This document shows positions 47,700 through 60,136 of a DNA stretch of 64,000 nucleotides, piece after piece. This DNA is from Geosiphon pyriformis (Eukaryota > Glomeromycota > Glomeromycetes > Archaeosporales > Geosiphonaceae), in the NCBI GenBank assembly GCA_016748015.1, contig JAAOMT010000512.1, forward strand, positions 264,263 through 328,262, read 5' to 3'. The notes below the pieces were generated by a model, which did no database searches, was not told the DNA's origin, and was given only the letters and a program-made list of their open reading frames with translations. The translations under genes were made by a program, and so were the position numbers. How positions within the stretch are numbered: position 1 is the first letter of the stretch; each line of letters opens with the position of its first letter.

Positions 47700-48440
47700 T
47701 TTACTATAAAATAATTATGTTGTTATAAATAAACTTAGTAAGTAGTATTATAATATTTGGTATTTGTAATCTAAAAATAAAAGCAATTTTTATATAATAA
47801 TAAATAACAGAAAAATTTTTTAATAAATACCTTTTTTTTATAAATCAGTTTATTAATCTTTAAATATCTTATTATTTAAAGTTTTATTTATTGAGTTTTT
47901 TTAGTTATAAAACACACAAAAATATTATTTTAGTAATTATTATTATAGTTATTTTATTTTATATTAATTAATTATAATTGTTAGGATTTGGTAATATCTT
48001 TTTGTTTTTTTAATAACCTAACAAAATAAGATTAATATCTAAAATTAAAGAAAACTTTTTTTTTTACCAAACTATCACAAAGTTTAATTCTAAAACAATA
48101 TTATAAATAAACTTAATAAGATATAATTATAATATTTGACACTTGTAATTTGATAATAAGAACAAAACAGTTTTTAGATAACTGAATTTTAGTCATAAAT
48201 TATTTTATTAATCTTTAAAAGTTTTTGTATTTGAAGTTTTATCTATTAAGTTTTTTGGTTATAAAACACAAAGATATTGTTTTTATAGTTGTGTTGTTAT
48301 AATTGTGTTTTTTTTATATTAATTGATCTTAATTGTTAAGATTTAATTTGTTTTTTTGGTAAATTAAAAAATAAAATTAATATTCAATATCCAAAAAAAC
48401 ATATTTCTTTTATCAGACTATTACAAAGTTTAATTTTAAG
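47700..48440. repeat. Degenerate tandem duplication of about 350-380 bp in AT-rich DNA
   Basis: TTATAAATAAACTTAGTAAG at 47723 recurs as TTATAAATAAACTTAATAAG at 48101, followed in both units by a TTGTAAT block, TTATTAATCTTTAAA, GTTATAAAACACA and AATTGTTAGGATTT / AATTGTTAAGATTT. ACAAAGTTTAATTCTAA (about 48077) recurs near 48423 with C to T differences. Two units adjoin the LINE B tail. They could be two tandem LTRs of another element. Confidence 0.6.
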
Positions 48441-50549
48441 ACAGTTAATTTTTAATATTGCTGTTCTACAAAAAAAATTTAAAAAAAATTTAAAAAAAAA
48501 TTGGTATTTTGTCAATTACTATAATTAAGATTAATTAATCTAAGTTATTAAAATTCCAAAAACATTTATGCTAATTATATCTGGCTTAAAACAAAAATAA
48601 ATAAAGCAGATAATTTGATTTTAATTATTTGTTTTAAACTTATAAAATTTAAAAATTGGATAATAATATATTTATTTTGATTTAATAAAAAATATAAAAA
48701 GAGAAAAATACAAAAATTAGTTTTTAGAAATTAAAAATATAAGTTAATATAAATTTGATTTTTGTTTTTCTTTTTTTATCTGTTAAACTACTTGTTTTTA
48801 TATATATATTTTAATTTTACAAGATTGTTTTCAATTGTTTATTATTATTATTAATTATTAATTATTATGTTAATTATTGCTTTGTTTTTTATATTATAAT
48901 TAGTTATTTTTTGTTATTATTAGTTATTTTGTGCTATTTCATATTATTGTGTATTATTTTATATTATTATGTATTATTTTATGTTATTTTATATTATTTT
49001 GTGTTATTTTATATTATTTTGTGTTTTTATGTAATAATTATATTTTTTAACAATTTCTAATCAGTTTTTTTACTAAAATAATAATAATTTTTTTTAAAAT
49101 TAAGCTTTTACAAAATTATATATATTTTTGAAAGTTGTTTTCATAGTATAATATTTTAATATTATTCTAAATATTATTTTTTGTAGTTTTTCAAATAAGA
49201 AATTAGTTATTTGTTTAATATTATTAACTATAATTGTTTTTAATAAACTATTTAATAATATTACTAAACAGTATTTGAATGTTGAATATAATTGATATAT
49301 TGCTTTATAATATAGTATTAGTTTGTTTTTTTTAACAAATTTTTTTACTTGTTAAAAAGTTTTTTTGTTAAATATTTATTTGTTGTTGTTTATAAATAAT
49401 ATTTGTAAATCTAATTTTTGCCAAGTTTAAAAAACCAGTATATTAATAAAAGTTTTTTTTTTTATGTAATAGAAATTTTTATTGTCTATTTTTTTGTGTT
49501 TGGTTTTATAATTAAACTGTTTAAAGCTTTTTTTGTTTTTTTTATTGTTTAAATATTGAAGTTTCTCTTATTTAAAACCAAGTAAAGTTAAAAATATTCA
49601 GTTTTAGTTGAACTTTTGTTTATTTTTTTCTTGTTTGTAGTTTTGTATTGTATTTTTTTTTATTGATAATTATTTTTATTAATGTTGTTAATTATTAAAT
49701 TGCTTTAAATAATTGTTGTAAAAACTTCAGAATATTTTTTAAAATATTTATGGTAAAATATGTATGCTGTTTTTTAATTCTTCTGGTCATGTTTTATATT
49801 TTTGAAATATTATGATTTAGATGTTTACTAATAAGTTGTGTTTAATAATAATAATAATTTCAGATTTTGTGAAATATTTTTGAATTTGATCAATAAAATT
49901 TGTGTTTCTAATTGAGATATAATTAATAATAAGTTTAATATTATGTAATAAAATTTTAAACAATTTTTATGTATAGCTTTTTTTAGAAATTTGTTTTTTA
50001 ATTATAGTTTATATGTTTTATTACCAAGAAGTTTATGTATATAAAATAGTTTGTTTTATTTTAAATCAAATTTTTTATTTTACTATTTTTCTACTTTGAT
50101 ATAATATAATAATATTTTGTTTTTAATCTTAAATTTAATTAATTGATTAAGTAGACAATTGTTATGTTTTTTTTTGTTGTTTTTAAAATTTATTAATATT
50201 ATTAACTGTTATTTTATGATTATTTTTTAATGTTTTTATAATTTAATAAATTTTTTGGTATAAAACAACTTTAAAATTTTTTTCAATAATTATTTCTGTT
50301 AAAAAAAAAAGTATTTTTAATTTAATAAGTAGTGTGGCTTTTTTTTTATATACTAATTTAAATAGTATAAATTAAATAGTATTTTGTTTTAAAATTCAAT
50401 ATATAAATAATATTAATAATATAAATAAGTTTTATTCTTGTGTATTTTTATAACTTATTTTTGTTAAAGCTTTATATAATATTTAATTAAATTATTTTAC
50501 TAAGTTATTTGTTTATAAGTAATATAAAATAAATAATAAATGTTTTATT
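48441..50549. other. AT-rich region, probably degraded retroelement
   Basis: Strongly AT-rich with TATTATTTTATGTTATTTT repeats at 48930-49030. It lies downstream, in minus-strand sense, of the Ty3/gypsy integrase relic and is probably its 3' portion, but I recognised no motif. Confidence 0.45.
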
Positions 50550-52300
50550 TCAAATTATTAACATAGTTTTGTGAAAGTGCTGTTGACAAAATAAGTATCT
50601 TGATTAAACAATAGTTTTTTTAGACATCTATATTAACAGATCAAATTTTGGTATACAAATTTAATTACTGTTTTGGTGTTAATTATTTAAATAATTTAAG
50701 CTTCTGATTATTTAGAAAAGTAATTAACAGTTACAACAATATATTGGTTTTTTCTAAAAGTGATTAAAAAAAATCTAACTAAATTAATTTCAATTCTATT
50801 AAATAGATTTTTAATTGGAATAGATCAAAGTAATTTTGTTGTTCTGGCTTTTTTTTTTTGGCAAAAGGCACAATTGTAAACATATTTAAAGATATTTTTA
50901 TATATTGTTGACCAATAATATAAATTATTTGTTTTTTTTAAGATAGTATTTTTGTTAAAGTGTTTAGTAATTGAATTAGAATAGATATTAAACAAAATAA
51001 TTTTTTTTGGTATTTTTTATGACTCTTTTGTATAGTAAATTTTGTATAAAAATTGTTAAAAATAGATATTTTATCTAATATATATATTTTTTAATTATGG
51101 TTTATTAAGCAATTATATTAATTTTTTATAATTAGTATATAGATTAAATAATTAATAAAGATGATATTTCTAGTTTTAAACAGTTTAATAAATAATAAAG
51201 CATTTTAAGTCTGTAGTACTATATTTTTTTTTTAGTTGTATTAGTATTGTAGCTAGTATAAACAATAAAATATTCTCGATTATAGAGCCCAATTTGTAAC
51301 AAAACTGCTTTTAGAATATTTTTTAAAGCATTAATAACTATAATAAACTATTTATTAAAATCTAAATATATTAAAATTAAAGTTTTGATAAATTAGTATT
51401 TGAAGTAATTAAATATCTTTTGTTAATCTGTTTTTTACATATATAAAACATGTTTTAAAAATAAATAATAAAAAAATTTGATAATATCTGAAAAATTTTT
51501 GATAAAACAACAATAGTATTTAGCAAATTTTAAAAAAAAATTTAGTTTTTAGAAATTAATCAAAGCAAAAAAATCTTTAATTTTCTGAACTTTGTTGAAG
51601 TTTGGTTTTACTTATTTTTTTAATGTTTTAAGAATTTTAGTTTAATTTTTCAAAAAATATTTGTTAAAATTAAGTTTTAATTTAATATTTTAGAAATAAT
51701 TAAAAACTTTTTGAAGATAAAGTAAATAAATATTAAAGATCTCTAAAAATATGTTGGTATTATTTAAGTAAACAATAATTAATTTCCACAAGATTTTTTT
51801 ATAAATTATGTTTATTAAATATTAAAAGATAACTAAAACATTACAAAGTCTAAAAGACATCATATTAAACTTAAAGTTTTTATTTTGTATAATAAAAGCA
51901 GTTTTTTTTTATTGTTGAAATTTATTTTAACTTGTTAATATTTATTGATTAAATTCAATAATAAAAACCATTTTTTATTTTCTAAGTTGTTTAAAATTTT
52001 CTGAATAAAAAAAATTAGGTAATTATTTTTTTAGGTAATATTATTAAGTTTTCAATGATTAATACAGAAGTAAATTTTTTTATTCTTTTTTATAACTAAA
52101 ATAATAAGTAAAAATTATAAATTTAATAATTTTTTGATCAAGCTATTATTTAAAATTTTCTGTTTTTTTTTTTATTAGATTGTTTTTTTTAAGAGTTATT
52201 TAATAGACTTATTATTTAATAAATCTGGTATTTTTAGTGTTAATTTTGTGTTTTATAATATTTATTTGTCTGAATTTATTTTTACTGGCAAAAATATTTA
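50550..52300 (-). pseudogene. Ty3/gypsy pol relic: reverse transcriptase, RNase H, integrase
   Basis: On the minus strand, ignoring stops, the order is RT, RNase H, integrase, diagnostic of Ty3/gypsy. RT: KTAFIIQNKNFKFNMMSFRL (canonical KTAF...F..MPFGL), then VYLNN (about 51774-51759) in place of VYLDD, then an LQQVQKFLGL-like helix (about 51600-51552). RNase H: YSTTDLKC (about 51225; canonical YSTTEKEC). Integrase: YWSTIYKNIFKYVYNCAFCQ (HHCC finger, about 50930-50850), then RIEINLVRFF and QYIVVTVNYFSK (canonical IDLVGP, YIVVAVDYFTKW) at about 50805-50713. Stops are mostly TAA/TAG where Trp or Gln is expected. The whole region is extremely AT-rich. Confidence 0.8.
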
Positions 52301-52731
52301 CATATTAGTTAAACAAAATTTTAAGTTGTATTTATTGTAGTATGTTTAAGTTTTTAAAATTAAATTTGTTAATTTTCTCTAAAATAAACAAATAGTTTTT
52401 TTTGGTAAGTTTTATACTTGTAAAATAATATTACAAAATAGAAATAGTTATATGAAATCAAAGATAGATTAAAAATTTTCTGGTTTTTGAATTTCTGTAG
52501 TTATAAAGCCAATAAGAGTTTTTTTTTAAATTTTAATAATATTGTCTGTTAAATTATATATAAAAATCTTAAAATAGTTGTGAATTTTTATAAGTATATA
52601 AAAATTTGCAATATTTGTCAGATAATAAATTTTTGGCACAACTTTAAATAATAGAACTTGGTTTTAAATTTTTTATTTAATTTTTATAATATATTAATAA
52701 TAAAATAGGATTAAAATTATAATATTGGTGT

Positions 52732-53701
52732 TGTTACCAAAGGTTTTTGGTCTCTTTTCTTAAATGTTGTTAGTTTCTATTTGCTATAATTCATGTTTTC
52801 TAAAAGCTAGTAAATCTCTGATAACTGAATTTATCTTCAAATTATCTTCTATAATTTGAACTGCTGAGCTTATAAATAAAATAACCAATTCCATACCAGT
52901 TACTTTGTATAGCTACATTGTAGTAAATATTAACTCTTTTTCAGGAATTGCTTATCTAAAAGCTTACTAAAAATGTGTAGTTACTTTGCTATAAAAGTCA
53001 ACTCTTTTACAAGTATTTTATTTGTAGACTATCCTAATAATTATAATAAGAAAAATAGAAAAAAACAAAAAAAATGTAAAAAAAATAGAATTTTTGTCAA
53101 AAAAAACGTTTTCTATTTAGGTCTGAAGTCACTAACAAATTATTGAAATTAATAGCTAATCAATTTTAAAATGTTAGTTGAGTTTTAAAAAATTATCAAG
53201 TATAATAATCAAAGATTAGGTTTTTAAATATTTATTTTTATTAATTTATAAAAATATGTAAGAAATAATTGCTTCTAACTAAAATATTTAATGGAAAATA
53301 AATCTAAAGTAAGATATATTTTCTTGAAAAAAAATGCTCTTTTTTTATACAATTTTGTTGTAATACAAGTCTTTGAACTTGTACTTTTCTTTTTGCTATT
53401 GTTTTAATAAACTAAAGATACATTTTAATAAACTACAAATTATTTTTACAAATTATTGATTATTTTGGTGAACTACCAATTATTTCAGCAAATTTTTGAA
53501 TGTTAAGTGGTTTAAGAAATTGTGTAATTTGATTATCTTAATTTCTATAATACAAATTAGATTATTGATTAAATAATAATATTTAATAATTTAATTAAAT
53601 AATAAGTGATAATTAAAACAATTAATAATATATGCTAATTAATAATAAGAATTATAAGAGTAATTTTATGTTAGTTAATAGTTAAAATTCTACTGGTAAC
53701 A
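52732..53701 (-). mobile_element. LTR (second copy), mutated, interrupting LINE C
   Basis: Read on the minus strand it runs from TGTTACCAGTAGAATTTT (53701 down) to TTTGGTAACA (52732) and aligns along its whole length with the 35307-36297 LTR, including the TATA region (GTATAAAAAAAGAGC, about 53355-53340). Differences from that copy are nearly all C to T or G to A. It lies next to the minus-strand Ty3/gypsy pol relic in the right orientation to be that element's 5' LTR, but only about 0.4 kb remains for gag and protease, so part has been deleted or it is unrelated. No clear target duplication was found. Confidence 0.7.
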
Positions 53702-56540
53702 ACAGACTCCCATTACTCTTTGCTTTTACAAAACCATCTATTGTCATTAATAACTTAGCAAAAAAACATTTTTTAAAATACATTTACTTTGTTTTATCTA
53801 TTTCTTTAATCTTAAACTTCTACTGATCTTTATTAGCCTGTTTGTAAACACTATTCAAACAAATATTCAATAGGTCTTTCAATCTAATTAAGATTACAAT
53901 CACCTTATAATTAGTATTAAAACATTCAGATACAGATCTAATCTCATGCCTAATAATTACTAAAAATAGATTTTTACTTATGAAAACAGTGTTAATAACC
54001 TTTTTTACCTCTCTAAAGTTGTTTCAAGTAGACAGCTTGATAGAAAAATATTTTTTTAATGAATTAACCAAATTCATATTTAAATATTTCTTAAAATTTG
54101 CACACTTTTTAGAACCATTTTTATTGAAGTCACCACTCAGAACAACAAAAGAATTAGAACTAATTGCCTTAGAAATTACTAAATTAACATTAAAAGTCTA
54201 ATCAAACTGTACTTTGGCTAATATACCAGCATACAAACCTAAAATTGTAATCAAAAATTTGTTCTTAAACAACAACCAAATTAAAATAACTCTGCCAGAA
54301 ACTTTTTCTACTTTTGACATATGCTAAGCCAAAGAACAATTCATGATAACAGCTACATCAGCACCAAGAAAATTTTTTTTCAGGTCTAATGTAAAAATAG
54401 AACACTATCAAATTTATTTTCAATCTATAGTTTAATGTTAGACTTTAATTTAGTTTCAGTAAAAACAAAAATTATGTTGTCAGATTCCAAATGCCAACAA
54501 ACAATATTCTTTTGTTTTGCCAAATTGTTTATATCTCTAATATTACATATAGCAATTTTTCATATAAAATTGGTTATTAAAAAGACATATTTGTTAGAGA
54601 ATCTAAGCTGATACATATTTGATCCAATCTTAACAGGACCAAATTGATTGTATTCTCAAGCACAACCAATTTTAATTTCAGACTACACACTTTTACTGTT
54701 AAAATCTTAGAACTGCTTTGATTTAAACCTAAAATGGCAGTCACAACCAACACAAAAGATAAAAAAAACAATCTGTAAGACATTTACAACCACATTTAAA
54801 TTCAGACTGAAATTCAAAACCAAAGAGAAAGCTAGAGCAGAAAACTGAAAAACAAATACTAAGGGAAATATTTCCATATTATTTATTCTGTACAGAACAC
54901 CAAAAACTTGGTTGGTCAACAATTTTAATATGCATTTTAAAGAAGCCAAACAAGCTTTAATTAATAAAACATGTTGTAAAAAAGAGAAAATCTTCACAAT
55001 ATTTGAATCACCAAAAAAAAAGAACCAGAATTAGAGAAAATATTATCATGAACAGAAGCCAATAACATTATCTGAACCCATGACTTGCCACCAAAAACAG
55101 CAGAACAAAAGATAGGAACACTTTTTTTTACATACAATTTTGTCAACTAAAGACAATTTTCATCCAAAACAATCTTTTTAAATGTCCTTAAAGACTTAAA
55201 AGTGGATATAATTAATGCATCACACTTTAAAACAGAATGTTCAAAATGCTCATACTTTCTACAATAAACCAAATTTATTTTAGTCCAAAAAAACTTTATT
55301 TCACCAAAAATTGGCTCCATGCAAAAAGCAGATTCAAGTATTTTCTTTAATTCAAAGCCAATTACAACACAGCAGACCCTATTGTTAAATTTAAGTGAAT
55401 TATTAATAATACAAGTTTTCTTACCAGCCCCTTTCAACAGAATATCAAGATTATGAACTGTTGTTCTCATTAGCAGAGTAAATAAAAGCATTCTAAAACA
55501 ATTTTTAAACATCTAAACATTGCAATTTTTTATAGCTTTGGTTATATACACAAAATTTTTTTCAATTAAAAATGATTATTTTGCCACCAATTAATCAGCT
55601 TAACCCAATTTGGCAAATTCTATTACAGTTTTTTGCTATATTTTAATTAGTTATAATTTGATTAACACAATTTAACTATACTTAACAACTGTAATGATGA
55701 TTATTTCTTTTGGCATATTCATAAAATTTTTTTGATAATTATAGTCTGATCTAATCTAATTTTTTGTTTTTTAAGATTACTATTTACTATAATGCCTTTT
55801 TCTATGACTAATAACATGGCTTTTTCTATGCTTTTCTCTAAAGTGAAGGTAGATCTGATGATTCTTTTAAATTTTAAGAAAATAGTAGCCCTCCCAAAAC
55901 TATTAATTATTAAAAATAATTTTTTGATTAACTGAGTTTTTGCAGTTATTAATTTGCTTTCCATAGCTAAAAAATTAATATTCAATACATAGGATTTTTT
56001 AATTATTATTTTAACTTGATTTTTGACTATTTTTAGATCAATTTACTTTTTGTCAAGAAAAATAGATAGATAAGAAGGAAGAAAAATCTTATTTTTATTA
56101 TCCATATTAAAAACCAAAAAGCTAATAAGAGAATCAACTACAGTATTAGTATTGAGTCTTTTTGTTTTAGGTGTATTTATCTTAGAATTTGACTGAGTTT
56201 TACTCTTATTACTAATATTATTATTTGTATTCATACCAATAAATTGGCCAGCAACTCTCTCTAAATTTCCAAAACTTAAATCAGCTTTATCATCAAAATA
56301 CTTAATATTGTTAAATAATAACTTCTGCTTTTGAGCCAAGCTTCTATTAACAAAACTTGAAACTGCAACTTTGGTTGACTTTTTTCTAATACTAAAATTA
56401 TTTATAATAACAGCCAGTTTGATAACAAATAGGTTTGATATTTGAAAAATAGTAAAATATGCAATAGTAAAACAGAAAAAACTTCTTTCAAAATTTTGAA
56501 CTCTTTTTTGGAAATTGTGATAAAAGAAAAAAAAAGTTTT
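53702..56540 (-). mobile_element. LINE C, 3'-truncated copy
   Basis: Third member of the same LINE family, from the shared 5' end (about 56540; AGAAGTTTTTTC text) to the endonuclease/RT junction, where it is replaced by the LTR. It aligns with LINE A at, for example, 53815-53870 versus 37486-37540. It is more AT-rich than A, with consistent C to T and G to A changes. Confidence 0.75.
54000..56339 (-). pseudogene. LINE C gag-like and endonuclease coding remnants
   Basis: Gag-like blocks: 56339-56043 (start region), 55985-55719 (INFLAMESKLITAKTQLIKK, IIRSTFTLEKSI) and 55512-55147 (TTVHNLDILLKGAGKKTCII, then the zinc-knuckle remnant CRKYEHFEHSVLKC, in which both Gly are changed). A linker and the start of the endonuclease follow (about 54783-54000). 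Many stops; not coding. Confidence 0.65.
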
Positions 56541-58002
56541 TTTTAAAAATTATTAATAATATTTAAAATATTGACCAAAAATAAATTGTTAAATTTTATT
56601 TATATTCTATTTTTTATATTATAAGCTTTATTAGTTTGCTTTTATATAATATTTAATTAAATATTAAGAAAATTTTCAATTTAATATTTATTAAAATAGT
56701 TTTAACAAGTTATATTAAAAAATTTTCTATATATATTTTAATTGTATGTTAAATTAAAAAATTTTTATTAATAAAAATATAATTTAAAATTTTTCTTATA
56801 ATTCTAAAATTAAATTAAATTGAAATCTTAATTAAAGAACTATTATTAAAAAAATTAAATAAATCTAAATCCAAATATTTTTTAAAACTAGTGTTATAAC
56901 CAGTTTTTTTTTTATTAAAATTAATTCTTAAAAAAATAAAACTGCTATTATTTAAAATCTTAATTATTAAAAAATTAATATTATGTATTTAAGCCAGCTT
57001 TTTTGAAAAAAAACTTTAACATACAAATACAAAATTGTAATTGAAAACTGGTTTTTAAAAAACAAGTAGATTAATAAAAATCAATTAAATATTTCAAAAA
57101 TCTTTGTAAATATGTTTAATAATGTTTTTGTTAATTATAATTACAACTTTAAAATCTAGATTACTTAATTAAATTTAGAAGTAAATATCTTAATATTTTC
57201 AATTTTTTTTTTTTATGTTGTATATAGTAATCTTCTAAATCAAATTGGTTATTTGGAAGAAAAAGTAAAAAAATTATTATCAGTACACAAAACATTCAAT
57301 TTTAAAAAATAATATAACTTTAAAATAAAAAAACCAAAAACACTAAAACTTGAGAGTAAAAAACCATTATTTCTACCAAAAAGAATTAAAGAATTAAGAA
57401 AAATTATATTTAAGCCAAAAACTATAAATTGAACATAATCCAAAAATTATTTTTAAAAATAATTGCAATCATAAACATTACTTTGTAAAAAAATAAATAT
57501 GAAGTAATTTTTTTATTTACATTAATTGTTTTTTCATACATTAAAAATGAAGCATTATTTGCACAATTTTTTTTTTAAAATAGTTATTAGTTAGAAACAT
57601 TTTTTTAACAAAAGATTAAGCAAATTCCAAGCTTTTTTCAGAACTTCTTTTAACAGAAAATTAGGCACATATTTAGTTTAACTTTTTTCATTAGAAGATT
57701 CAGTATGCTAAGTCTTGAACAATAACCACAGATAAAGCAAAACTAAAATAATTTTTTGAATGTCTTACCTTAAAGGCTGTTAATGCAAATTTCTAATTTT
57801 CCATAACTGTCGTTCATTTGTATTTTTGAAAAGTGTACACTAGACAAATTTGTTTGGTAGAAAATATGGCGCGTACTCGTACGCAGTTAACCGACATTGA
57901 TAAGGCCGATTGATGATTGAGGTGTGATCATACAGCTCACGCCCATTTAGGAAGTGGTGATTCGATGCAAGTTTTGTCAACTCTGGATTTCGCCCTTTTA
58001 AC
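56541..58002. other. AT-rich DNA and upstream region of the PSH1-like gene
   Basis: 56541-57700 is AT-rich and featureless to me. 57780-58002 has normal composition and should hold the promoter and 5' UTR of the next gene. A minus-strand open frame at 57840-58025 is probably accidental. Confidence 0.5.
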
Positions 58003-60136
58003 ATGGCACGCGATAAGAAGTTCATGGCTAAGCGTCGGATTTCGAACGAACCTTCTGAAACCCAATTTCTTCCTCAAGCTAGCTCCTCGGAGAAGACTTC
58101 TAGCATTGCATCAAGTTCAGTTGAACGCAAACGCAAACGCTTTCGTTCTCTACAATTACGTCGCAAGCCTGCTGCTGATTCTTTTGTCGTCAATGAAAAA
58201 AACCTACATTCAGATGATTCCGACCATACAGACAGGTCCGAGACACCTTCCAAAGCATCTAACAAAGAAAATAACCCAGAGTCAAGCAAATCGGGTGCCA
58301 TAAGAGCTGTACTTGAAGAAAATTCATTGTTAAAAAAAGAAATTGCTCGGCTGCAAGCCGAAATAGCTTTCAAAAATCAAGTGATTGAAAGTTTGCAAGC
58401 CGAAACTAAACAGCTGAACCCTGGTAATTAAACTTCATGACCAGGGACTGGAATTCTGCAGAATTTTAAAGTTACCATTATCTTTGTTTATAAAAAGGCC
58501 TCACATGCGTTGTCTGTGTTGAGTATATGACGAATCCCTGCACTATCTCGTGTGGCCATACATTTTGTTACGAATGCCTTAGGGACTGGGTGGGTACGGG
58601 TTTTTTTCTATTTTTACTACTAACAAATCATATCAGTAATTGACTTGTTTGTATCTCTTAAAATAAAAGACCAAAATACGGCGAGAATGCCCCACCTGCC
58701 GAAAGAAGATCACACACCCACCAACTTTATCATTTCTTGTCAAACAACAAGTTGAAACATTTGTAGAGAGATTGCCAGCTGATGAAAGGGAGATTGCTAA
58801 CCAGAGACTTAAAACCAAAGAAGAAATGTTTAACAACCTTGAAGATCCTTGGATGGGTCTGTTTGCCGAGCCAGCTTCAGCTATTATCGATATTGCGGAT
58901 GGTGTAAGGTAAGGCTACTTGTAAAGATATTAATTTTATTTTTTCCAGTATTTAAGAGAACTCTTTTACAAAAAAAATTCAGACGTTGTTCTAGATGCGC
59001 GTGGGAAGGCAAGTTTTATGCCTGGAATTCAATTATTATATCAATATGCTGATTTGATCTTTTTATTCATAGTGGTTGGGTCTCGTTGTATTCAGTGTGG
59101 CTTGCAGTATCAAACAGATGGGAACGAGGAACTAACTGACAGTGAAATAGACGTAGACGAAATGATTGCAGATTCAAGAAGACATGATTGGGAGTATGAC
59201 TTAGATGATACTTTTATTGACCAAAGAACAACTGAAGAGATTTTGTCTGATGATTCTTATACTAGCGAGGAAGAAAGTTTTTTGGATGATCATATTCATG
59301 AACAGGAGTTTGATGGATATGAATCCGAGTCCGCCCAATCAACTGGCTCTAGTGAGTCAACTGGCTCAACTTCTTCGACTAGTACAAGCCTTGAACGGCG
59401 AGGAGCACAGCATTTTTTTCAACAATTAGAAGATATTATGATCAGTGGTTCTTCCTCGGGACCTGCGATAATCTCTATATCGTCGACATCGAGCTCAGGT
59501 TTGCCCACTCGATTTACTAGAATGAGCATAAGTCCTCAGAGATCTCGTGAAACTGACTTGGGAAATCAAGATGATGATAACGAAACAACTTTACTTCCAA
59601 TTCAACATCGTCGATCTATTCGAAGACTCCAAATAATTGAATCTGATTCTGAAATAGAAGATATCAATGATCAAATGCCCAATGACTCATCTTCTAGCCT
59701 ATCCCGGTTACAAAGTAATAGCACCATACGGTCACGCCCTATATCAAATCCACAAAATCCTATTATAGTGGATCGTATTGAATCTGAATCTGAATCAGAA
59801 CAAGATATAGAAAATAGCGAAGAGGTTGGGAGCGAGGAAAATTCCGATGAAATTTTGACTTCAGAATCTGATGATTCAGGCTCTTCCGGGACCTCTGGGA
59901 CTGGGAATCTTTCTGATCGAAGCCGCAACCGTGTTCAAGAAAATCATAGTGAGTCTGATGAAGAATCTGTGTTTCAACCATTTCCCGCTCGGATTCCTGG
60001 TCGCTCCTCCCAAGGAAAATCAATCATTAGAAATAACAGACCACTCCCCAATTCCTCGCGAGAGGATAATCATGGTGTAAATAGTGGAATTGGTCAGGCC
60101 CGAGGATTTGGAAGTCGAACAGGGGGCCGTCGATAG
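58003..60136 (+). CDS. PSH1-like RING E3 ubiquitin ligase
   Basis: Five exons: 58003-58423, 58498-58589, 58670-58908, 58983-59008, 59073-60136; 613 residues. Order: basic N-terminus (ERKRKRFRSLQLRRK); coiled coil (about 105-138, LEENSLLKKEIARLQAEIAF); C3HC4 RING at 144-181 (C144, C147, C159, H161, C164, C167, C178, C181); helical spacer (LVKQQVETFVERL); a small two-CxxC zinc ribbon (RCSRCAWEVVGSRCIQCG); and an acidic Ser/Asp/Glu tail of about 350 residues. This RING, zinc ribbon and acidic tail order is that of yeast Psh1, which ubiquitylates misplaced centromeric histone Cse4/CENP-A. The match is architectural and remembered, so the substrate is inference. Intron 4 is GC-AG. The tail could bind histones. 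Confidence 0.8.
59009..59072 (+). other. GC-AG intron (PSH1-like gene intron 4)
   Basis: The exon ends TGGGAAG and the intron begins GCAAGTTTTATG, ending in CATAG. Joining gives CAWEVVGSRCIQCG in frame, completing the zinc ribbon. No GT donor nearby keeps it. Confidence 0.8.

Noticed and set aside
57840-58025. Minus-strand open frame overlapping the PSH1-like start
   Set aside because: It overlaps the well-supported plus-strand start and has no features of its own.
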